From positions 558,001-622,000 of the forward strand of contig CAWAKB010000001.1 in the NCBI GenBank assembly GCA_963782555.1: DNA of 64,000 nt, written 5' to 3'. Positions 17,389 to 25,507 of the stretch are shown piece after piece. The translations under genes were made by a program, and so were the position numbers. The notes under the pieces are model-generated. The model was given only the letters and a program-made list of their open reading frames with translations, was not told the DNA's origin and did not search any database. This DNA is from Hyphomicrobium_A sp963782555 (lineage in GTDB: Bacteria; Pseudomonadota; Alphaproteobacteria; Rhizobiales; Hyphomicrobiaceae). Position 1 is the stretch's first letter; each line of letters starts with the position of its first letter.

Positions 17389-18305
17389 TGCGGGGCGCAG
17401 GCGCCAGACGAGCTTGGGTCGTTGTCCTCGTAGGCCTCTGCGTCCTCGCGGGGGCTATCGCGGTGCCTGCGCAGGGCGCCGAGGTCCAGGTGGCGGCCAA
17501 GAGGACCTTGCCCCCCGTGCGCATGGGACCGCGGCGGCCGCCGCCGGCGCATGCGCCGGCCCCGTTGCCGCAAGTCCCGGCGGAGCGGGTCGAGGCCGAC
17601 GTGTCGACCCGCAGCGTGGAGGTGACGACCGACTTCACCGGCCACGAGATCCTCGTGTTCGGTGCGATCGACAACAGCCAGCAGCCGGATGAGAAAAGCG
17701 GGTACTACGATGTCGTCGTCGTGGTCGAGGGGACGCCGTTGCCGATCGTCGTGCGGCGCAAGAGCAACGTTGCCGGCGTGTGGATTAACACCTCCTCGGT
17801 GACCTTCGCCTCGGTGCCAAGCTACTACGCCATCGCGTCCACCCGGCCCATCGAGGAGATCGCCGGCCCGCAGGTGCTGGAGCGCCTTGCCATCGGCTTT
17901 GCGCATATCAAGATGACGCCGGCTCCGGGCCGTCGCTGGAACTACACCGACTACGAGCTCGCAGCCTTCAAGGCAGCCCTCATCCGCCTCAAGCAGAAGG
18001 AGGGGCTCTACGTCGTCAAGGCGAAGGACGGCGTCACCTTCACCGGCCGCAGCCTGTTCCGCTCTACCATCTCGTTGCCGGCCAACGTTCCGGTCGGGCC
18101 GCTGGTGGCACGCACCTATCTCTTCCGCGACGGCGATGTGCTGAGCGCCCACATTGCGCGCGTCACGCTCCAGCGCACGGGCATCGAGCGCGTCGTGCAC
18201 AACTTCGCGTTTCGCGATCCGCTGAGCTACGGCCTTGTTGCGGTTGTTCTGGCGGCGCTGTCGGGGCTGCTCGCCTCCGCCGTCTTCCAGCGTGGGACCA
18301 GATAG
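17388..18305 (+). CDS. TIGR02186 family membrane-anchored periplasmic protein
   Basis: 305 aa. A signal peptide (VVVLVGLCVLAGAIAVPAQG) is followed by a proline-rich stretch, a beta-rich region with VEVTTDFTGHEILVFGAID and SVTFASVPSYYAIASTRP, and a C-terminal membrane helix (YGLVAVVLAALSGLLASAVF). This is the TIGR02186/Alph_Pro_TM family, restricted to alphaproteobacteria and without known function. Its ATG overlaps the TauE/SafE stop, so the two proteins are probably made together and may act together in transport. Confidence 0.9.
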   Translation: MRGAGARRAWVVVLVGLCVLAGAIAVPAQGAEVQVAAKRTLPPVRMGPRRPPPAHAPAPLPQVPAERVEADVSTRSVEVTTDFTGHEILVFGAIDNSQQPDEKSGYYDVVVVVEGTPLPIVVRRKSNVAGVWINTSSVTFASVPSYYAIASTRPIEEIAGPQVLERLAIGFAHIKMTPAPGRRWNYTDYELAAFKAALIRLKQKEGLYVVKAKDGVTFTGRSLFRSTISLPANVPVGPLVARTYLFRDGDVLSAHIARVTLQRTGIERVVHNFAFRDPLSYGLVAVVLAALSGLLASAVFQRGTR

Positions 18306-18316
18306 CCGTCTCCCGC

Positions 18317-19039
18317 TCAATCCTCTTTGAGCAGGCGGGTGGCGACCGGATAGAGGCCCTCCTGGCCCAGCATCCACACGCGCAGGCCGTCGTTGCTGAA
18401 CAGCGGCTCGAACGCGGCATCGAGAATATTGAGGCCGCCGGTGAACGTGCCGAAGGCAGGTATGATCAGGCGCCGGCCGTTGCCCACGAAGCAGGGGCGC
18501 CTGATGGTATAGCCGTGTAGCGAGAGGCGGGCGGCAGGATGCAGGTGGCCTGCGATCTCGTGCGTGACGTGACCTAGGCGTGGATCGTGGCGCAGGACGA
18601 TCCCCTCCACGTCGATGTCACCGGTCACCGTCCCGCCGAGGCGCTCGCCGATTGAGGGATCGTGGTTGCCCGTCACCCAGATCCATTCGCGGTCCTCCTG
18701 CATGATTTGCAGGATCTCGAGTTCTTCCAGCCCGATGCGCTGGCAGGCATCCAGGTCGTGCACGCTGTCGCCGAGCGCAATGATGGTTCCCGCATCGTAG
18801 CGGTCGATGACCTCGGCGAGACGCTGCAACGTATCGCGCGTGTCATACGGGGGCAGGAGCTGGCCCTTTTGCGCGAAGGATGAGCCTTTCTCAAGATGCA
18901 GATCGGCGACGATCAGCACATCCTGGCTCGGCCAGTAGAGCGCCCCCGACATGTCGGCGCGAAACACCTTGCCGCAGATGGTGATGGTCTGGTCCTGGAA
19001 GTCGTCGAAGTGGAGACGCTCCGGTTTCAACTCGAGCAT
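18317..19039 (-). CDS. pdeM: Ligase-associated DNA damage response endonuclease PdeM
   Basis: 240 aa metallophosphoesterase. The metal-binding blocks are VADLHLEKGSSFA, ALGDSVHD, VTGNHDPSIG and EIAGHLHPAARL. The N-terminal segment with ITICGKVFRADMSGALYWP is typical of PdeM, an enzyme of the ligase-associated DNA repair gene group. ATG 19039 lies inside the 3' end of the helicase gene (13-bp overlap), so the two are translationally coupled. The companion ATP-dependent ligase and exonuclease genes usually found in that group are not beside it. Confidence 0.92.
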   Translation of the reverse strand: MLELKPERLHFDDFQDQTITICGKVFRADMSGALYWPSQDVLIVADLHLEKGSSFAQKGQLLPPYDTRDTLQRLAEVIDRYDAGTIIALGDSVHDLDACQRIGLEELEILQIMQEDREWIWVTGNHDPSIGERLGGTVTGDIDVEGIVLRHDPRLGHVTHEIAGHLHPAARLSLHGYTIRRPCFVGNGRRLIIPAFGTFTGGLNILDAAFEPLFSNDGLRVWMLGQEGLYPVATRLLKED

Positions 19040-21606
19040 TGCGGCCCCTCTCTTGCAGCCTCGCCGATCAATACCGAGGCGGCCTCGCGCAACAGCTCCT
19101 CGCGCGCAAATCCGGCGACCGCCTCCTTGCCGATCTCCAACAGGATCGGGACCGACAGCGGCGATACGCCCTCCAAAGGTTGATGCCTGATTCGCCCGGA
19201 GACGCGGCGCAGAAAATCGCCGAGCCGGGCGATGTCGAGAAGGCCTGTGGCCGCGTCGGCCCAGGCGGCCTCGATGAGGATGTGATGCGGGTCGTGCCGG
19301 CGCAGCACGTCGTAGATCAGGTTTGTCGACATGGCGACCTGCCGGCCCGTCTTCTCGCGGCCCGGATGGCGGCGCTCGACGAGGCCGGCGATAAGGGCGA
19401 CCTGGCGGAAGGTGCGTTTCATCAGGTTCGATTTGGCGAGCCAGGCGTCGAGGTCGTCGCCGAGCATGTCCTCGGCAAAGAGCTGGGCGAGGTCCAAGGC
19501 TCCGCCGGCAACAAGGGCGGACACGTCGCCGAGCCCCCACACGGTCATTCCGTAGTCGTTGGCGACAAAGCCCAAGGGCTGCGCACCCGCGCGGTCGAGG
19601 CGCCGAGTCAGAAGCATGCCGAGCGTCTGGTGCGCGAGGCGCCCTTCGAACGGGTAGGCGACGAGGTAATGGCGCCCGCTGTGCGGAAAGGTCTCGATCA
19701 GCACTTCGTCGCGTGCAGGAATTGTCGAGTGCATCGCTTGCAGTTGCAGCCATTCGGCCACTGGCGCCGGTAGCCGCGTCCATGTGCCGGTATCGGCCAG
19801 CATGGCGCGCACGCGCTCGGCAAGGTGGGTCGATAGGGGAAACTTGCCGCTGTTGTAGCTCGGGATAATAGGATCGCGGGCGGTGGCCCGCGTCACGAAC
19901 GCTTCCGTCTCGCTCAAGCCTTCGAAGCGCAAGACCTCGCCCGCCAGCACGAAGGCGTCGCCAGGGCGCAGCTGCTCGATGAAATATTCGTCGACCTCGC
20001 CGAGCACACGGCCGCCCGTAAACGCCGTGCGCGAAGCGGAGGTCCGGCGTCTCACGAGCCGCACCTTGATGAGCGGAGCCGCCACGATGGTCCCGGCGTT
20101 GAGGCGGTAGGCCTGGATGAAGCGCGGATGCGCGAGGCGCAGCGTGCCTTCCGGTGTCGCTTTCAGCTTGGCAAAGCGGTCGTAGCTCTTGAGCGCGTAT
20201 CCTCCCGTGGCGACGAACTCGACAACTCTGTCGAATGCCGCCCGCGAAAGGGCGGCGTAAGGGGCGGCCGAGGTCACCTCTGCGTAGAGCGCGGCGGGGT
20301 CGAAGGCGCCGGCGCACGCTGTACCGAGCACGTGCTGCGCCAGCACGTCGAGCGCGCCCGTGCGCGACAGGGCGACATCCTGCGCGCCGGCCTCCGCCGC
20401 ATCGACGGCGGCGCGGCACTCCAGAACCTCGAAGCGGTTGGAGGGTACCAGGATCGCCTGCGAGGGCTCCTCCAGCCGGTGGTTGGCGCGGCCGATCCTC
20501 TGGATGAAGCGGCTGGCGCCCTTGGGGGCGCCGACGTGGATCACCAAGTCGACGTCGCCCCAGTCGATGCCGAGATCGAGGGTCGAGGTTGCCACGACGG
20601 CTTTCAAGCTGCCCGCCGCCATGGCCGCCTCGACCCTGCGGCGCTGGTTGCCGTCGAGCGAGCCGTGATGCAAGGCGATGGGGAGCCCGTCCTCGTTGGC
20701 GCGCCACAGCTCCTGAAACAGCAGCTCGGCCTGCATGCGCGTATTGACGAAGACGAGGCTCAAGCGGTGGGCTGCGATCGCGGCGTAGATCTCGGAGATG
20801 GCATAGCGCGTCGTGTGCCCGGCCCAGGGCACGGGCTCATCGAGCTCGAGGATCTTGATCTGCGGCTTGGCGCCGCCATCGAGCTGCACCAGGTCGGCGA
20901 GCGCGATGGCGCTTGTGCCGGTCCGTTGGGGCGCGAGATAGGCCCTGAGCTCCGATGGGCGCGCCACGGTCGCTGACAGGCCCAACGTGATCAGCTGCGG
21001 CGCGATCGTGCGCAGGCGCGCGACGTCGAGAGCCAGCAGGTCGCCCCGCTTGGAGGCGCTCAGCGCATGCAACTCGTCGAGGATGATGGTGTCGAGGTCG
21101 GCGAAGAGGTGGGTGCAGTCGGCATGGCTCAAGAGCAGCGTGAGCTGCTCCGGCGTCGTCATGAGGATGTGCGGTGGACGCGTGCGCTGGCGCTGCCGGC
21201 GTGCAACGGAGGTGTCGCCGGTGCGCGTCTCGGTGCGGATTGCCAGTCCCATCTCGGCGACCGGCGTCGTCAGATTGCGCTGAACGTCCACGGCCAGCGC
21301 CTTCAAGGGCGAGATATAGAGCGTGTGAAGGCCCGCGCCGGTCTTGGGGCGCTTGCGCTCGGCCAGGCTCACCAGGCTCGGCAGGAAGCCTGCGAGCGTC
21401 TTGCCGGCGCCCGTCGGCGCGATCAGCAACGTCGATCGCCGCTGCGCACCCGCCGCCAGAAGCGCAATCTGGTGCGGCCGCGGTGTCCACCCGCGCGCGG
21501 CGAACCATTGGGCGAACGGCTGCGGCAGGCCGACGGGGTGTGGCGCGCTCGCCCGTTTCCCGGCGCGGCGCGGCTTTACCATTTGCGCTGTACTCGCTTC
21601 CCCCAT
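19027..21606 (-). CDS. Ligase-associated DEXH-box DNA helicase (Lhr family)
   Basis: About 859 aa. Motif I APTGAGKT, the DEXH motif LDELHAL, SAT (GLSATVARP), and later VATSTLDLGIDWGDVDLVIH and QRIGRANHR show a complete superfamily 2 core. A winged-helix and Lhr-type C-terminal region follow up to residue 859. These helicases translocate 3' to 5' on single-stranded DNA and take part in DNA damage response with PdeM. ATG 21606 is preferred over the GTG seven codons upstream; ATG 21582 is another option. Divergent from the DUF6460 gene. Confidence 0.93.
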   Translation of the reverse strand: MGEASTAQMVKPRRAGKRASAPHPVGLPQPFAQWFAARGWTPRPHQIALLAAGAQRRSTLLIAPTGAGKTLAGFLPSLVSLAERKRPKTGAGLHTLYISPLKALAVDVQRNLTTPVAEMGLAIRTETRTGDTSVARRQRQRTRPPHILMTTPEQLTLLLSHADCTHLFADLDTIILDELHALSASKRGDLLALDVARLRTIAPQLITLGLSATVARPSELRAYLAPQRTGTSAIALADLVQLDGGAKPQIKILELDEPVPWAGHTTRYAISEIYAAIAAHRLSLVFVNTRMQAELLFQELWRANEDGLPIALHHGSLDGNQRRRVEAAMAAGSLKAVVATSTLDLGIDWGDVDLVIHVGAPKGASRFIQRIGRANHRLEEPSQAILVPSNRFEVLECRAAVDAAEAGAQDVALSRTGALDVLAQHVLGTACAGAFDPAALYAEVTSAAPYAALSRAAFDRVVEFVATGGYALKSYDRFAKLKATPEGTLRLAHPRFIQAYRLNAGTIVAAPLIKVRLVRRRTSASRTAFTGGRVLGEVDEYFIEQLRPGDAFVLAGEVLRFEGLSETEAFVTRATARDPIIPSYNSGKFPLSTHLAERVRAMLADTGTWTRLPAPVAEWLQLQAMHSTIPARDEVLIETFPHSGRHYLVAYPFEGRLAHQTLGMLLTRRLDRAGAQPLGFVANDYGMTVWGLGDVSALVAGGALDLAQLFAEDMLGDDLDAWLAKSNLMKRTFRQVALIAGLVERRHPGREKTGRQVAMSTNLIYDVLRRHDPHHILIEAAWADAATGLLDIARLGDFLRRVSGRIRHQPLEGVSPLSVPILLEIGKEAVAGFAREELLREAASVLIGEAAREGPQCSS

Positions 21607-21727
21607 GCCACGCACTCTTAAGCGCACCCCTTGGGTCGCAACCGATGGGCGGCTATGCTAAGGCCGATGCCCGTCGACGGCCAGCTTGGCCCTTGTCAGG
21701 ATCGTCACGAGAGGAGCACGGAACCCG

Positions 21728-22012
21728 ATGGACCGCGATACCTTCCTGGGCGGCAGCCCTTTCGGCGTGCTCGTCCGGCTCGTCCTGCTCTCGATCGTCG
21801 TCGGCGTGGTGCTCTCTGCGCTCGGCATCACGCCGCAGAACTTCTTCTACCAGATCAACGTGCTGTTGCGGCGGATCTACGACTTGGGCTTCGGCGCCTT
21901 CCAGTCGGTGGTGGAGTACCTGGTGCTCGGGGCCATGGTCGTCGTTCCGATCTGGCTCATTGCTCGCCTCATCAAGACGGCGCGGCGCGGCAGCAACGAG
22001 GTGCAGCGCTAA
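21728..22012 (+). CDS. Small inner-membrane protein, DUF6460-like
   Basis: 94 aa from ATG 21728, with GAGAGGAG 13 nt upstream. FLGGSPFGVLVRLVLLSIVV, a first helix up to about residue 33, a middle region LLRRIYDLGFGAFQSVVEYL, and a second helix VLGAMVVVPIWLIARLIK with a basic tail match the DUF6460 family as I remember it. Function unknown. Its TAA overlaps the pyrD stop codon by 4 bp in convergent orientation. Confidence 0.8.
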   Translation: MDRDTFLGGSPFGVLVRLVLLSIVVGVVLSALGITPQNFFYQINVLLRRIYDLGFGAFQSVVEYLVLGAMVVVPIWLIARLIKTARRGSNEVQR

Positions 22013-23103
22013 CCATCGAGCGGCTTTTCGGACCAGGTCTTGGCTTCCCGGCCGACGAGGTCCGTGATGGCGGCAGCGTTGGCGGTACGCACGGCCTCGG
22101 TGAGGTGCCCCTTGATGCGCCCGATGAGGCCCGGCCCTTTATAGATGAGGCCCGTGTAGAGCTGGATTAGCGTGGCGCCGGCCTCGATCTTGGCGAGCGC
22201 CGTCGCGCCGCTGTCGATGCCGCCGATGCCGATCAGCGGCACCTTTCCTTCGGTCGCGAGATACACCCTTGCCAGCATCACCGTCGAGCGGTGGAACAGC
22301 GGGCGGCCCGAGAGGCCGCCGGCCTCGCGCGCGGCGGCGTAGGTCAAGCGGGGGCGCGCCAGCGTCGTGTTCGAGATGGCAATGCCGTCGACCTGATGGG
22401 CGAGGAGACGCGCAACAATCGGGCCCAAGTCGTCCTCGGCGATGTCGGGAGAGAGCTTTACGACAATGGGCGGTCCGCGCTTGCCCTTGTCGATGAGCTT
22501 CTGTCGCGCTTCCATCAGGCGCGAGAGAAGCTCGTCGAGTACGGCCGGTGCCTGCAGGTCGCGCAAGCCCGGCGTATTGGGCGAGGAGATGTTGACGGTG
22601 AGGTAGCTCGCGACGTCGACGAACGTTTCGAGGCCGGCGACGTAGTCGGCGATGCGATCTTGCGTGTCCATGTTGGCACCGACGTTGACACCGATCACGC
22701 CTTCCGTAGAAAACCGCCAGCGCAGACGCTCGAGCGCCGCGTGGTGACCAGCGTTATTGAAGCCCAGCCGGTTTATGACGGCGCCGTCGCGCGGCAGCCG
22801 GAAGACGCGCGGTCGCGGGTTGCCAGTTTGGCGTCGCGGCGTCACGGTTCCGACCTCCGTGAATCCGCACCCCAGTGCTAGAAGCGCATCGGGCACGCGC
22901 GCGTCCTTGTCGAACCCGGCGGCGATGCCGACCGGATTGGGCAAGGTGAGATCGGCAAATCTCAGCGTGAGGTTGGGATGATCCAGCGTCGCGGCGCGCG
23001 GAAAAAGGCCGAGCTCCAGGGACTTGAGCGTCACCTCGTGAGCCTCTTCCGGAGGAAGCGCGGTAAGAAGCCGCGGCGCGAGGTCGAAAAGGCCGCTCAG
23101 CAT
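22009..23103 (-). CDS. pyrD: Dihydroorotate dehydrogenase (quinone), class 2
   Basis: 364 aa, the usual size of membrane-associated class 2 enzymes. An N-terminal amphipathic helix is followed by NPVGIAAGFDKDARVPDALL, GFTEVGTVTPRRQTGNPRPR, INRLGFNNAG, VNISSPNTPGLRDLQ with the catalytic serine, and the FMN phosphate site IGIGGIDSG. It oxidises dihydroorotate to orotate in pyrimidine synthesis with ubiquinone as acceptor. Its ATG overlaps the end of the DUF952 gene by 7 bp, a common arrangement in related genomes. Confidence 0.97.
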   Translation of the reverse strand: MLSGLFDLAPRLLTALPPEEAHEVTLKSLELGLFPRAATLDHPNLTLRFADLTLPNPVGIAAGFDKDARVPDALLALGCGFTEVGTVTPRRQTGNPRPRVFRLPRDGAVINRLGFNNAGHHAALERLRWRFSTEGVIGVNVGANMDTQDRIADYVAGLETFVDVASYLTVNISSPNTPGLRDLQAPAVLDELLSRLMEARQKLIDKGKRGPPIVVKLSPDIAEDDLGPIVARLLAHQVDGIAISNTTLARPRLTYAAAREAGGLSGRPLFHRSTVMLARVYLATEGKVPLIGIGGIDSGATALAKIEAGATLIQLYTGLIYKGPGLIGRIKGHLTEAVRTANAAAITDLVGREAKTWSEKPLDG

Positions 23104-23462
23104 TGCCGGTCATCCTCGGGAACGATTGGTATGCCACTGTCGTCCGAACTCAGTTCACGCACCGTTCGCGCCGCCGTGGTCGGAAGCTCTGCGTAGAGAT
23201 GCGGAAAGAGATCGCCGTTGCGCGATCGTTCCCATTTGAGCTCGGTCCCGAGCGCATCCGCGTCGAGCGCGATTAGCACGAGATCCGTCTGCCCCTTGAA
23301 GTGTTTTGCAAACGTTCCGGCGAGTTGGTGGGCTGCCGACAGGTGTATGAATCCATCTCTGAGGTCGTCGTCGGATCCGGCGAAGGCGCCGCGCCGGCAC
23401 GCCTCGTCCCACGCTTTGCGTGTTGCGATCTTGAATACGTGGCGAGACTTTGCTGGCGTCAT
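23097..23462 (-). CDS. DUF952 family protein
   Basis: 121 aa from ATG 23462, with GGAG just upstream. The family pattern is FKIATRKAWDEACRRGAFAG, DLRDGFIHLSAAHQLAGTFA, DLVLIALDADALG, and FPHLYAELP. DUF952 proteins have a fold related to glutathione-binding or ADP-ribosyl enzymes, but no activity is proven. It overlaps pyrD by 7 bp and is likely its operon partner. Confidence 0.9.
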   Translation of the reverse strand: MTPAKSRHVFKIATRKAWDEACRRGAFAGSDDDLRDGFIHLSAAHQLAGTFAKHFKGQTDLVLIALDADALGTELKWERSRNGDLFPHLYAELPTTAARTVRELSSDDSGIPIVPEDDRQC

Positions 23463-23712
23463 CGTGACTCCAATTCGCGCACCAGCGCAACCCTTTACCG
23501 GCTGCATGCAGGCATGACTCGGCTGCAGCGCAGGGGTTCGCATCTGTCTTGTCTCATTTCGTCAACACCCGACGCGATTTGTACGAACGCACGAGACCTT
23601 TTCCCTCAATGCAGCTGTCGCGATCCTCTCAGTCATGGTAGCTTCACGGTTTCCGTTGAGTTGGGTCGCACGTGCTCTTCGCGTGTGGATGTAACGACGA
23701 AAAAGAAAATCT

Positions 23713-25482
23713 ATGTTCCCAGGTCTCCCGACAGCTTCCCTCACCGTAAGCGATCTGTTCTCGTCACCGTTCCACTTTTCGGTTCCCCATTACCAGAGGC
23801 CGTACTCCTGGGCCACTGTGGAGGCGGGACAACTCCTGGACGACGTATTGGCGGCTGCCGGCGTCGGCGGTGACCCGGCGGCGACGGAGCCGGACTACTT
23901 CTTAGGCGCCATACTCCTGCTCGAGGCGGGCGGCGGAGATCTTCCGAAGGCGCGCGAGCGCGAGCCGCGCCTGTTCGAGATCGTCGATGGCCAGCAGCGG
24001 CTGGTGACGCTTGCTATTCTGGCGGCGGTTCTGCGCGATTTGGGAACGGAGCGCTGGCGCTGGGGCGCGCGCAACCGGCTCGATCAGCTGGTTAGTGCCG
24101 ATGCTGCCGCCAACAAGCAGCACGGTGTGCATTTCCGCGTCGAGCTGCGCGCGCGGGAGCAGGCGTTCCTGGAAACCTATGTGCAGACCCGCGGGGCCTG
24201 CGCGTCCGCTGTTCCGCCAATCGAGGCGCCGAGCCTGGCGGAGGACCGATTGCTGGCCGTGCGCGACCACTTCCGCGGCGAGCTATCCTCGCTCGACGAG
24301 AGCGAGCGTCGCCGTCTCACCGACTATATTTGCGAACAGTGCCATTTCGTCGTTGTCCTCACGCGCGACATCGACCGCGCGCATCGCCTGTTCACGGTTT
24401 TGAACGAGCGGGGCCGCGTCCTGCAGCGCAACGACATACTGAAGGCGGAGCTGCTGAGGAGCGTGCCGCCCGCGCGCGTCGAGGCGGCACTGGCGCGATG
24501 GGACCGCGCATCCCAGTTGCTGGGCGCGAGCTTCGAGAGCTTCTTCAGCCACCTGTTCAGCATCTATGGACGCGGCAAGTCGAAGATTATCGCCGGTATC
24601 CGCCGCGCCGTCGTGCAAGTGGGCGGGCCGGAGGTGTTCCTCAACGATGTGCTGACGCCGCTTGCTGACGCCTATCACCGCGTACGCCATGCCGCCGACG
24701 TCGAGATCTCCATCGATCCCGAGGCGCGCCGCTATCTCGTTTACCTGGGGCGCCTTGCGGAGGGCGACTGGGCTCCGGCTGCCATGCTCGCCTTGCGCCA
24801 GTATGCCGACGATCCCGCGCGCGGAACCATGCTGCTCAAGGAGATCGACCGGCTCGGGCACGTGCTGCGCCTCCTGTGCTACGGCACCAACAAACGCAAG
24901 CGCCGGTTTGCCGACGTGATTGATCTGATAAGGAGCGGCGCGCCAATAAGGCCATCGGAGCCGCCCTTCAAGCTGTCGCGCGAGGAGATCCGTAACGTCG
25001 GCTACCATTTGCGCAGCCCCTACAAGCGAGATCAGCAGGTGTGCAAGCTTCTGCTGTTGCGCCTCAATGACGAGATGACCCGCTCAACCACGCTGCTCGA
25101 CCCGGGCGACTACACCGTCGAGCACGTGTTGCCGCAGCGCCCGGCGGCGACGAGCGAGTGGCGCCGCTGGTTCCCGGACGCCGAGGAGCGGGAGATGTGC
25201 ACCGAGAGCCTCGGCAATCTGGTCGCCGTGACGCAGAAGCAGAACGATCGCGCCCGCAATCAGGAGTTTGCGCGCAAGCGCGAGATCTACCGTGGCACCG
25301 ATGATGACCCGCCGGTTCTGCCCATTACTCGCGACGCGGTCGAAGCGGGTGTCTGGCGCGCCCCCGAGATCCGAGCGCGCGAGGAAAAGCTTCTGGCTCT
25401 CGTGCGTGACATTTGGGAAATCGAAGTCAACGGCTTGCTCGGCGCGCGCGGAGTGCAGCGGGAGCGCAACGCCGTCGCCTAG
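23713..25482 (+). CDS. DUF262/DUF1524 fusion protein, GmrSD-like (putative modification-dependent nuclease)
   Basis: 589 aa. The N-terminal DUF262 (ParB/GmrS-like) domain shows VPHYQRPYSW near residue 25 and EIVDGQQRLVTLAIL near 90; the DGQQR block is its nucleotide-binding signature. It extends through ARDIDRAHRLFTVLNERG-like sequence near 220. The C-terminal DUF1524 (GmrD-like HNH) domain has YTVEHVLPQ and SLGNLVAVTQKQND near 470-510. Such fusions include type IV restriction enzymes that use NTP hydrolysis to cut modified phage DNA. No methylase, BREX or Dnd/Ssp gene adjoins; it sits alone between DUF952-pyrD and lysK. A poor ribosome-binding site (AAAGAAAA) precedes ATG 23713. Defence role is inferred. 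Confidence 0.85.
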   Translation: MFPGLPTASLTVSDLFSSPFHFSVPHYQRPYSWATVEAGQLLDDVLAAAGVGGDPAATEPDYFLGAILLLEAGGGDLPKAREREPRLFEIVDGQQRLVTLAILAAVLRDLGTERWRWGARNRLDQLVSADAAANKQHGVHFRVELRAREQAFLETYVQTRGACASAVPPIEAPSLAEDRLLAVRDHFRGELSSLDESERRRLTDYICEQCHFVVVLTRDIDRAHRLFTVLNERGRVLQRNDILKAELLRSVPPARVEAALARWDRASQLLGASFESFFSHLFSIYGRGKSKIIAGIRRAVVQVGGPEVFLNDVLTPLADAYHRVRHAADVEISIDPEARRYLVYLGRLAEGDWAPAAMLALRQYADDPARGTMLLKEIDRLGHVLRLLCYGTNKRKRRFADVIDLIRSGAPIRPSEPPFKLSREEIRNVGYHLRSPYKRDQQVCKLLLLRLNDEMTRSTTLLDPGDYTVEHVLPQRPAATSEWRRWFPDAEEREMCTESLGNLVAVTQKQNDRARNQEFARKREIYRGTDDDPPVLPITRDAVEAGVWRAPEIRAREEKLLALVRDIWEIEVNGLLGARGVQRERNAVA

Positions 25483-25507
25483 CACAGGCGGCGGCGTGCT
25501 CACCAAT

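Noticed and set aside
23693..23719. GGAAC and CGTT on the minus strand near the start of the DUF262 gene
   Set aside because: The spacer is 18 nt to CGTT, longer than the 16-17 accepted for EcfG, and it overlaps the start of a gene on the other strand.
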